NCBI GenBank assembly: GCA_013140785.1
Contig: JABFRZ010000013.1
Coordinates: 1 to 20,130 of the forward strand
DNA: 20,130 nt
Direction: 5' to 3'
DNA from: Planctomycetota bacterium
GTDB taxonomy: Bacteria > Planctomycetota > UBA1135 > GCA-002686595
Shown: one piece after another, positions 14,470 through 20,130 of the stretch
How positions within the stretch are numbered: position 1 is the stretch's first letter
Layout of the letters: every line of letters starts with the position of its first letter
Notes under the pieces: generated by a model
What the model saw: the letters and a program-made list of their open reading frames with translations, nothing else
The model's database searches: none
Told to the model about the DNA's origin: nothing
Translations under genes and position numbers: made by a program

Positions 14470-15522
14470 TCAGGGCGTCACGGGACGCGTGTACAGCTCC
14501 AGGTTCCCGTCGCGCTCCGACACGAAGGCGATCGAGCGGCCGTCGGGCGACCAGCATGGCGCGGTCTCGCGCGCGGAGTTCTCGGTCAGACGGCGCAGGC
14601 CTGTGCCGTCGGCGCCGACGAGATAGAGTTCGGCGGCCGCCATCTCGCCCGTGGCGAACAGGAGCCGCTTCCCGTCCGGCGACCACTGGATCTCGCCCTC
14701 GGGGAGCTCGGTGTCCACGAGCAGGTCCAGCTCCGAGCCGTCCGCGTTCATGACGAACAGGTCGTAGTCGCCCTCGCGGTCGGAGCGGAAGGCGATGCGC
14801 TTGCCGTCGGGCGACCACTGCGGCTCCTCGTCCTGCGCGGGGTCGTCGGTCAGGCGCACGCGACCTGTGCCGTCGGGCGCGACGAGCTCGATCTCCCAGT
14901 TGCCGTGCGCCTCGGACATGTAGGCGAGCGTCTTCCCGTCCGGTGACCAGGCCTGGCCGAAGTCGTCGCTCGTATTGTCGGTCAGCTGGCGCACGTCGCT
15001 GCCGTCGGCCTGCATCGTGCACAGCTCGAAGTCGCCGCCGCGGTTCGTGAGGAACGCGATGCGCGCGCCGTCGGGCGACACGAAGCCGGCTCCGTCCACG
15101 CCGGGCTGCCGCGTGAGGCGCACGAGCCCGCTGCCGTCAGCGAGCATGGAGTGGAGCTCGGTGTCGCCCGCCAGCTCGAGCTCGAACAAGATGCGCTTGC
15201 CGTCCGGAAACCAGCGCGGGTGGTCGCTCGGGCCCGAGCCCCGCGTCAGGCGCTTCGCCTCGCGGCCGTCAGCTCGGGCGAGGTACACCTCCCAGTGCCC
15301 GTCGCGCTCCGAGTCGAATAGGATCTGCGCTCCATCCGCTGACCAGGACGGATGGAAGTCGGCTGCCGGATGCTCGGTCAGGCGCCGCCAGACGTCCTGG
15401 GACGCGCGCGACGAAGCCTCACCCTGAACCGTGACGACCTCGACGACGGACGGCGCCGGACCGAGCGGCGACTGCGCGAGCCCGAGAACGGTGACGAGCA
15501 CACTTCTTGGTTTTCGTTGCAT
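14470..15522 (-). CDS. Exported TolB-like PD40 beta-propeller protein
   Basis: 350 residues with seven copies of the PD40 motif spaced about 40-45 residues apart: WSADGAQILFDSERDG, WFPDGKRILFE, VSPDGARIAFLTNRGG, WSPDGKTLAYMSEAHG, WSPDGKRIAFRSDREG, WSPDGKRLLFATGE and WSPDGRSIAFVSERDG. This predicts a complete propeller. The N-terminus (MQRKPRSVLVTVLGLAQ) is a short, weak signal peptide, so export to the periplasm is probable. It lacks the N-terminal domain of true TolB and has no pal/tolA neighbours, so a Tol role should not be assumed. ATG at 15522 follows GGAAGG (15528-15533) with 5-nt spacing. Confidence 0.85.
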   Translation of the reverse strand: MQRKPRSVLVTVLGLAQSPLGPAPSVVEVVTVQGEASSRASQDVWRRLTEHPAADFHPSWSADGAQILFDSERDGHWEVYLARADGREAKRLTRGSGPSDHPRWFPDGKRILFELELAGDTELHSMLADGSGLVRLTRQPGVDGAGFVSPDGARIAFLTNRGGDFELCTMQADGSDVRQLTDNTSDDFGQAWSPDGKTLAYMSEAHGNWEIELVAPDGTGRVRLTDDPAQDEEPQWSPDGKRIAFRSDREGDYDLFVMNADGSELDLLVDTELPEGEIQWSPDGKRLLFATGEMAAAELYLVGADGTGLRRLTENSARETAPCWSPDGRSIAFVSERDGNLELYTRPVTP

Positions 15523-15639
15523 GGAGACCTTCCGCGGTGGACGGTTGGGAGCGCAGTGTCCGGACCAGGACGCGTCCTTGCCCTCCCCTCCCAGGCTCTT
15601 ACACAAGCCGAGGACTCGACGCGCTCGCGCGCTCGAGGC

Positions 15640-15912
15640 ATGAGCCTCGTCACGACGGCCTCGCTCGCCTACGCCGCGCTCTCGGCCGCGACCTTCGTGC
15701 TGTACGGCTGGGACAAGCTGCAGGCGAAGCGCGGGACGCGTCGCGTGCCCGAGGCACGACTGCACGGCATGGCGCTGCTCGGCGGCTTCTCTGGGGCATG
15801 GCTCGGCCGGATCGTCTTCCGCCACAAGACGCAGAAGCCCGTCTTTACGCTGGTGCTCGGCGCGGCCGCACTCCTGCACGCGGCGGCCTGGGGCTGGTGG
15901 CTCTGGCGCTGA
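15640..15912 (+). CDS. DUF1294 small membrane protein
   Basis: 90-residue protein of the DUF1294 family, function unknown. The diagnostic core is present: YGWDKLQAKRGTRRVPEARL, then LLGGFSGAWLG and RHKTQKPVF, flanked by hydrophobic helices (about 5-22, 44-58 and 67-88). Divergent from the propeller gene, with 117 bp between the two starts that must hold both promoters. The ATG at 15640 has a GAGG only 2 nt upstream, closer than usual. Confidence 0.88.
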   Translation: MSLVTTASLAYAALSAATFVLYGWDKLQAKRGTRRVPEARLHGMALLGGFSGAWLGRIVFRHKTQKPVFTLVLGAAALLHAAAWGWWLWR

Positions 15913-15933
15913 CGCCGACGCGGATAGAACCGG

Positions 15934-16788
15934 CTAGAACACGCCGTCGGCGAGGAAGCGCTCGAAGCCCGCGTGCGTCAGCTCCGCCAGCTCGGCCACG
16001 AGGCCCGCGTGCAAGCTCTCGAAGTGGAAGCAGGTCTTGCCGCGCATGCGGTTGAAGAGGTCCGGGCTGAGGTTCTCGAGCAGATCGGGGTGCCCGTAGA
16101 GCGGGAACAGGTGGTAGGCGACGCCGTCGGGCAGCGCCTGCACCGCGCCGAAGTGGGTCTCGCGCCCGGTGCGCGCGCTCCGCGCCTTCAGGCAGAAACC
16201 GATCTTCGGGTGCATCTCCGATTCCATCTTGCGCGCGTAGGGCACGAGCAGCGCGGCCAGCGTCTCGTAGATCTGCGCCATGCTGAGCGTCTCGCCGGCG
16301 TCCTGCGGCGCCGGAACGGGGGCGGGTCGTGAGCGCGGCGCCGACTTCTGCTGCGGAGATTGCCGCGACGAGTGCGGCTTGGACGGCTGCGCCCTCGCGT
16401 GGGGCTGCGCCTGGTGCTGCGGCGTTTGGTCCTGCGGCGGCTTCGCTTGTTGGGGCCTGGGCTTCGCGCGGGGCGAAGCCGGCTTCGCGTGCGGCGGCGG
16501 GGGCACCTCGGCCAGGAACTCGTGCGTCGGCAGCGTGCTCTTGCCGCCGCGCGTCTGGCCCTCGCGCTTGCTGCGCTCGTTCGCCGGCAGCGCCGGCTTG
16601 GGCGTGAGCGCGGACGGGCGCAGGGCGCGCAGGGTCGGTAGGGTCGTGAAGGGCGGCGCCGGATCCGGCCCCGTGAAGAGCGCCGATTCGACTTCCGGGG
16701 CGCGCACGCCCTTCTGCGCCTTGCGAGCGGAGCTCTTCCTCGCCTGGGACGACCGCTTGGCGGACTTGGACTTCTTGCGCTTGGCCAT
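15934..16788 (-). CDS. Protein with long basic/proline-rich disordered N-terminus and conserved-looking C-terminal domain, unknown function
   Basis: 284 residues. The first 25 are almost all Lys/Ser/Arg/Ala (MAKRKKSKSAKRSSQ at the start), followed by a Pro/Gln/Lys/Ala/Ser-rich stretch to about residue 168 that should be disordered. The last 110 residues are globular: YETLAALLVPYARKMESEM, HPKIGFCLKARS, YHLFPLYGHPDLLENLSP, MRGKTCFHF and ELAELTHAGFERFL. This end resembles small YdhG/DUF1801-type domains in feel, but I cannot name a family. The basic N-terminus suggests nucleic-acid or polyanion binding. Start ATG at 16788 has no visible Shine-Dalgarno. Its 3' end faces the DUF1294 gene. Confidence 0.75.
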   Translation of the reverse strand: MAKRKKSKSAKRSSQARKSSARKAQKGVRAPEVESALFTGPDPAPPFTTLPTLRALRPSALTPKPALPANERSKREGQTRGGKSTLPTHEFLAEVPPPPHAKPASPRAKPRPQQAKPPQDQTPQHQAQPHARAQPSKPHSSRQSPQQKSAPRSRPAPVPAPQDAGETLSMAQIYETLAALLVPYARKMESEMHPKIGFCLKARSARTGRETHFGAVQALPDGVAYHLFPLYGHPDLLENLSPDLFNRMRGKTCFHFESLHAGLVAELAELTHAGFERFLADGVF

Positions 16789-16895
16789 GGGGTGGGTGTA
16801 TCGACCGCGGGAACCCGCCCGGCTCAATCCAGGCTCGAAGTTGCGCGCCGGACCGCCCCGGATCGAACGATTCCTGAACGTCGGCGCTGCCCGGA

Positions 16896-17423
16896 TCAGG
16901 GCAGGTCGAGGTGCTCGAGCGCCGCAACCACCAGGGCTGCCAGCGGGCGCGCATCGGTCGCGAGCACGAGTCTCGGCCCCTCGATGGGCTCGGCCGACGC
17001 GCGCAGACGCTCGTACAGCTCGACCGAACGGTTCCCGGCTGGATGCGAGCCCGTGCGCGCGTCGCGCTCGAGCCGCGCGCGCACCACCTCTGGCGCCGCG
17101 ACGCACTCGACCAGCGTGAGGCGCGCCCCGAGGCGCGCTGCGTTCGATCGCAGCTCCTCGACCTGCACCCGCCGCGAGTACGTGCGTCCGTCCAGCACCA
17201 CCGACTCCACGCGCCCGCGCCGCGCATGGAACTCGAGCGCGCGCCAGACGCACTCCAGCACGAGGTCGTCCTGCTCGCGGCTGTACTCGATCTCCTGCGG
17301 CGCGAACAGCGCGGCGCGCACGCGGTCCTTGTCGAGGAGCGGCGCCCCCAGCCGCCGCGCGAGCTCGCGCGCGAGCGTGCTCTTCCCGGTGCCGGGCAGC
17401 CCGGCGACGGCGATGATCCTCAG
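16896..17423 (-). CDS. P-loop kinase (AAA_33/zeta-toxin-like fold)
   Basis: Small ATP/GTP-binding kinase of about 175 residues. Walker A is GLPGTGKST, followed by LARELARRLGAPLLDKDRVRAALF (substrate or lid region of AAA_33 kinases), a Walker-B-like VVLDGRTYS and a C-terminal Arg-rich lid (RARLERDART). Substrate is unknown; relatives phosphorylate nucleosides, sugars or antibiotics. No ATG, GTG or TTG occurs in frame before the P-loop; the next canonical start (GTG 17321) would delete Walker A. I therefore place the start at CTG 17423, directly before RIIAVAGLPG, as the least bad choice; a sequencing frameshift or ATA start near 17444 are alternatives. The gene follows the retropepsin gene by 17 bp. 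Confidence 0.75.
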   Translation of the reverse strand: MRIIAVAGLPGTGKSTLARELARRLGAPLLDKDRVRAALFAPQEIEYSREQDDLVLECVWRALEFHARRGRVESVVLDGRTYSRRVQVEELRSNAARLGARLTLVECVAAPEVVRARLERDARTGSHPAGNRSVELYERLRASAEPIEGPRLVLATDARPLAALVVAALEHLDLP

Positions 17424-17440
17424 GCCAGGCTCGGAGCTCT

Positions 17441-17836
17441 CTATGACGTTGCCAGTGCAGCCAGGTGCGGTCCTGAGGCAACCAAGCGCTTGGCTCGCGG
17501 ATCGACCCGAGCGTGGAAACCCTCCAGGGTGCGGGCTCCGAGCAAGGCGAGATCCCCGGGCTGGCCGAAGACGACCTCGTCCACGGTCTGGAAGTCGCCG
17601 GACCTCAGGAACGCGTAGCCGATGGAACGCGTGATCGTCTCACCGTTCGCCATCTGGAAGACCAGATCCTTCTTCACGGGCTGGATGCCGAGCTCTCGCA
17701 GCACGGCTTCGGGAACCCAGGACGACTCCGCTCCCGTGTCCACGAGCATCTTCGGAACGGTGATCGATCGCTTCGGGTTGCGCAGGCTTGCAACCTCGCA
17801 GTCCACGTAGAACGAGCCCATCTTGCGCCTCTTCAT
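17441..17836 (-). CDS. Retropepsin-like (clan AA) aspartic protease
   Basis: 131-residue single-domain aspartic protease that should act as a dimer. It has the active-site motif VDTGAESSWVP (Asp33), the hydrophobic-Ala-Asn-Gly strand MANGETITRSIGYAFL and the closing LLGARTLEGFHARVDP...RLV typical of bacterial clan AA proteins, at normal length. No signal peptide is visible, so it is probably cytoplasmic; target unknown. ATG at 17836 or the ATG five codons later (17821, with AAGAGG upstream) could be the start. It is followed closely by the P-loop kinase on the same strand. Confidence 0.85.
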   Translation of the reverse strand: MKRRKMGSFYVDCEVASLRNPKRSITVPKMLVDTGAESSWVPEAVLRELGIQPVKKDLVFQMANGETITRSIGYAFLRSGDFQTVDEVVFGQPGDLALLGARTLEGFHARVDPRAKRLVASGPHLAALATS

Positions 17837-17942
17837 GCTGGCCCCAGGATACTCCGCTCGGCACCGCGTCGAGCGGCCGCGACCAAGACCGCGCCGGGAT
17901 CGCCCGGGTTTCAGGAGAGCCGCTGGCTCGCTCAGCGCGGCG

Positions 17943-18017
17943 GAGCCAACCAAGTAGGTCTTGCCGTTTCTTCTTCTCTGTGAGGCCCTGTGCCCTCTGC
18001 GTCTCTGTGGTTGGCTC
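17943..18017. repeat. Small element with 10-bp terminal inverted repeats and internal CACAGAG-type repeats
   Basis: GAGCCAACCA at 17943-17952 is the exact reverse complement of TGGTTGGCTC at 18008-18017. Between them the minus strand carries short direct repeats (CCACAGAGAC, GCAGAGGG, CACAGGGCC, CACAGAGAAG). It begins 8 bp after the metF stop codon. No coding capacity. It looks like a MITE- or REP-like intergenic element; a long-loop mRNA hairpin is an alternative. Confidence 0.6.
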
Positions 18018-18024
18018 GAAAGAC

Positions 18025-18888
18025 TCACAGCGCCTTGACCGCCGCCAGGATCGAGCGCGTCGCGTGGCTCTTGTTGAGCGTGTAGAAGTGCAGGCCGGGC
18101 GCGTTGGCCTCGAGCAGGCGGCGGCACTGGCGGATGGCGTGCTCGATGCCGATCGCCATCACGACCGAGGGATCGTCCTCGAAGCGCTCGAGACGAGCGC
18201 GCAGCTCATCGGGGATGCGCGCGCCGCACATCTGGGTGAAGCGCTTGATCTGCGAGACGCTGGTGATCGGCATGATGCCGGGCACGATCGGCACGGTGAT
18301 CCCGGCCGCGCGCGCGCGCTCGACGAAGCGGAAGTAGTCCTCGCTGTCGAAGAAGAGCTGCGTGATCAGGAACTCGGCCCCGGCTGCGACCTTGTGGGCC
18401 GTCCAGCGCAGGTCGTCGTCGCTCGAGGGCGACTCGGGGTGCTTCTCGGGATAGCACGCGCCGCCGATGCAGAAGCGGTAACGCTCGCGCAGGAAGGCTG
18501 CCAGCTCGCTGGCGTGCGCGAAGCCGCCGGGCGTGGGCTCGAACTTGCCGCCGGGCGCGTCGCCGCGCAGCGCCAGCACGTTCTTGATGCCGCGGCTCGC
18601 GAGCCGCCCGAGCAGCTGCGCCAGCTCGTCCTGCGTGTGCCCGACGCAGGTCAGGTGCGCCATGGTCGTGAGCCCGAGCTCCGACTGCATGCGCGAGACG
18701 AGCTCGACCGTGCGCCCGCGTGTCGAGCCGCCGGCGCCGTAGGTCACCGAGACGAAGTCGGGCGCGAGCATGTCGGCCAGGTCCTTGACCGTGGCCAGCA
18801 TCGAGTTCCCCGCCTCGTCGGTCTTGGGTGGGAAGAACTCGAAGCTGAACACGGGCCGGCCACGCCCGAAGAGCTCGGCGATCTTCAT
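18025..18888 (-). CDS. metF: 5,10-methylenetetrahydrofolate reductase
   Basis: Flavoenzyme that reduces 5,10-methylene-THF to 5-methyl-THF for methionine synthesis. The 287-residue product has FSFEFFPPKT near the N-terminus (catalytic Glu), VSVTYGAGGSTRGRT, AHLTCVGHT, LALRGDAPGG (Asp of the flavin site), GGACYPEKHPES and the C-terminal FDSEDYFRF and VPGIMPI blocks, all as in bacterial MetF, at normal length and without the eukaryotic regulatory domain. ATG at 18888 overlaps the thioesterase stop (ATGA), so it is the last gene of a three-gene coupled run. Confidence 0.97.
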   Translation of the reverse strand: MKIAELFGRGRPVFSFEFFPPKTDEAGNSMLATVKDLADMLAPDFVSVTYGAGGSTRGRTVELVSRMQSELGLTTMAHLTCVGHTQDELAQLLGRLASRGIKNVLALRGDAPGGKFEPTPGGFAHASELAAFLRERYRFCIGGACYPEKHPESPSSDDDLRWTAHKVAAGAEFLITQLFFDSEDYFRFVERARAAGITVPIVPGIMPITSVSQIKRFTQMCGARIPDELRARLERFEDDPSVVMAIGIEHAIRQCRRLLEANAPGLHFYTLNKSHATRSILAAVKAL

Positions 18889-19316
18889 TCTTCCAGCAGC
18901 TCCTCGAACTTCTCGCGGTACTTGGGCGGGATCGGCATGCTCTCGAGGCCCTCGAGCTTCACGCACACGACCGTCATGCGCGCGTCCACGCACTCGACGT
19001 CGTCCACGAAGAACTTGTAGTGCAAGCCGAGCGAGCTCGTGCCGACCTTGAAGGCCGTGACCTTGACGATCGGACGGTCGCCGAAGTTCAGCGGGTGCTT
19101 GAACTGGACCTCCGAGTGCACGAGCGGGAAGCCGAGCTTCTCCTCCGACAAGAGATAAAAGTAGCGCCGGCCCACGTGCACGTCCCACAGCGCCTCGGTG
19201 GCCTGGTGGATGAACTCGAAGATGCGCGGGTAGTAGGCGATGCCGGCCGGATCGACGTCGCCGAAGCGCACGTCGAGCTGGGTGACGAAGGTCTTCCTCT
19301 TGGTCACGGGGCTCAT
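18885..19316 (-). CDS. 4-hydroxybenzoyl-CoA-thioesterase-type acyl-CoA thioesterase
   Basis: 143-residue hotdog-fold thioesterase. The active-site segment FGDVDPAGIAYYPRIFEF (about 18-35) closely follows the Pseudomonas 4-HBA-CoA thioesterase/YbgC pattern with its catalytic Asp. Later strands (VQFKHPLNFGDRPIVKV) fit the family. The substrate acyl group is unknown; no tol-pal or aromatic-degradation gene is nearby, so neither the YbgC role nor 4-HBA is supported by context. ATG at 19316 overlaps the creatininase stop and its own stop overlaps the metF start. Confidence 0.9.
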   Translation of the reverse strand: MSPVTKRKTFVTQLDVRFGDVDPAGIAYYPRIFEFIHQATEALWDVHVGRRYFYLLSEEKLGFPLVHSEVQFKHPLNFGDRPIVKVTAFKVGTSSLGLHYKFFVDDVECVDARMTVVCVKLEGLESMPIPPKYREKFEELLEE

Positions 19317-20089
19317 CGCTTCGGCTCGAGTCGCTGAAAGAGCTCGGGCCAGGTCTCGCGTACGCTCGCGACGATCATCGCAGCCAGCGCGGCGATGCGT
19401 TCGCGGCCTTCCACGGCGGAAGCCGCGGCGGGGTCGCCGCAGTAGGCCGCGCTCGCGCCGGCTTGCGCGAAGGAGCGCACGCCGTCCTTCATCTTCGCGA
19501 GCAAGTCGATGGTCACCGGCGCGAGCCCGGCGTGCTCGCGCACGTGCTCGGAATCCGCCGCGAGCACGAGGCTCGTCTCGTAACGCCCCGCGTGGCAGTC
19601 GCCGCTCTGGAACTCCTCGCCCAGGGTCGCGGCCCAGCGCCGGCGCGTGTTGTCGGGGAATAGCACCTGGGCCTTCTCCTTCGTGCGCTGGGCATGATCC
19701 ATGGCCACCCCGCGCAGGACTTGCACGTGCGCCGGCTCGAGGTGCGCGTTCGAGAACACGACGCGGCGCACGCCCTGCTCCTCGAGCGACTCGACGATGT
19801 CGTCGAGCACGGCCCACAGCGTCCCGGTGCGCAGCGTCACGCGGCCCTCGAAGCCGTCGGTGTAGTACGTGACGCCGTAGGGCAGCGCCGGCAATACGAG
19901 CGTGGCCACGCGCGCGCGCGCGAGCTCGGCTGCGGCCGCGTTCGTCTGCGCCACGGCGATGGTGACGTCGGTGTCGAGCGGCAGGTGCGGCCCGTGCGGC
20001 TCGGTCGAGCCGATCGGGAGCAGCACCACCAGGTCCGGGCCGAAGCGCGCGCGCGCCTCGGGCCAGGTGAGTTTGTCGATGGCGGTCAT
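19313..20089 (-). CDS. Creatininase-family amidohydrolase
   Basis: Metal-dependent amidohydrolase of 258 residues. Metal ligands by analogy with creatininase are Glu30, His32 and Asp41 region (PIGSTEPHGPHLPLDTD), then His116 and Glu118 in SNAHLEPAH (creatininase has NGHYEN there), and Glu171 in DCHAGRYETS. The typical PYGVTYY-like segment (70-76) is present. Relatives include creatinine amidohydrolase, the peptidase MftE and enzymes of riboflavin/F420 biosynthesis; no mycofactocin gene is nearby, so the substrate is not assigned. ATG at 20089. It heads the visible part of the creatininase-thioesterase-metF run. Confidence 0.9.
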   Translation of the reverse strand: MTAIDKLTWPEARARFGPDLVVLLPIGSTEPHGPHLPLDTDVTIAVAQTNAAAAELARARVATLVLPALPYGVTYYTDGFEGRVTLRTGTLWAVLDDIVESLEEQGVRRVVFSNAHLEPAHVQVLRGVAMDHAQRTKEKAQVLFPDNTRRRWAATLGEEFQSGDCHAGRYETSLVLAADSEHVREHAGLAPVTIDLLAKMKDGVRSFAQAGASAAYCGDPAAASAVEGRERIAALAAMIVASVRETWPELFQRLEPKR

Positions 20090-20130
20090 CCGGGCGCTGA
20101 AGGTAGCGACGGCGGCGCGCGAGCGACACC
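20086..20130 (-). CDS. Possible C-terminal end of an upstream coupled gene (partial)
   Basis: A frame entering from the window edge reads ...GVARAPPSLPSAPG and stops at a TGA (20086-20088) that overlaps the creatininase ATG in the same ATGA manner as the two following junctions. Only 14 codons are visible, so this rests on the overlap pattern alone. Confidence 0.25.
   Translation of the reverse strand, partial: GVARAPPSLPSAPG

Noticed and set aside
14475..14488. Hairpin GCGTC-ACGG-GACGC just inside the end of the propeller gene, between the convergent genes.
   Set aside because: Only a 5-bp stem, no T-run on either strand, and it lies in coding sequence; such short GC hairpins are frequent at this composition.
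14470..15522. Annotation of the propeller protein as TolB of the Tol-Pal system.
   Set aside because: It lacks TolB's N-terminal domain and has no tol or pal neighbours; only the generic PD40 repeats are shared.

Overview
The window is very GC-rich (roughly two thirds G+C by eye) and densely coded, mostly on the minus strand. It reads as ordinary chromosome of a Gram-negative-type environmental bacterium: lipoproteins, signal peptides, a LolD/MacB-type ABC ATPase and an ArnT-like membrane glycosyltransferase. The mix of a secreted MA-clan metallopeptidase beside a degenerate relative, a tricorn-type protease lipoprotein with Lys/Asp/Glu inserts, PD40 propellers and a retropepsin-like protein fits Planctomycetota or a similar soil/aquatic lineage. 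That placement is an inference from gene content. I see no rRNA, tRNA, CRISPR array, transposase, integrase or phage gene.

Layout. 1-1322: an ABC transporter ATPase (cut by the window edge) translationally coupled to MazG. 1408-4580: two overlapping genes for secreted proteins, one with an intact HExxH peptidase site and one without it. 4691-5482: queC (queuosine/archaeosine precursor synthesis). 5596-9084: a large tricorn-like protease lipoprotein. 9200-10282: a membrane-anchored purple-acid-phosphatase-like enzyme. 10438-12105: an ArnT/PMT-type glycosyltransferase. 12106-13316: a mosaic zone with one small lipoprotein gene flanked by a fragment of the tricorn gene and a decayed fragment of the glycosyltransferase gene. 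13317-14468 (plus): an Mrp/ApbC P-loop ATPase in which a beta-rich insert replaces the usual C-terminal CxxC. 14470-15522: a seven-repeat PD40 propeller protein. 15640-15912 (plus): a DUF1294 membrane protein. 15934-17836: a disordered-plus-globular protein of unknown function, a P-loop kinase with no canonical start codon, and a retropepsin-like protease. 17943-18017: a small element with 10-bp terminal inverted repeats around CACAGAG-like repeats. 18025-20089: a creatininase-family amidohydrolase, a 4-HBT thioesterase and MetF, joined by 4-base ATGA overlaps.

Most genes are housekeeping or cell-envelope functions and do not form one obvious system. Coupled translation (4-base stop/start overlaps) occurs at mazG/ABC, the peptidase pair and the creatininase-thioesterase-metF run, so these are the best operon calls. 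The most unusual points are the Mrp variant lacking CxxC, the two local gene fragments at 12.1-13.3 kb, the active/degenerate peptidase pair, and the inverted-repeat element downstream of metF.
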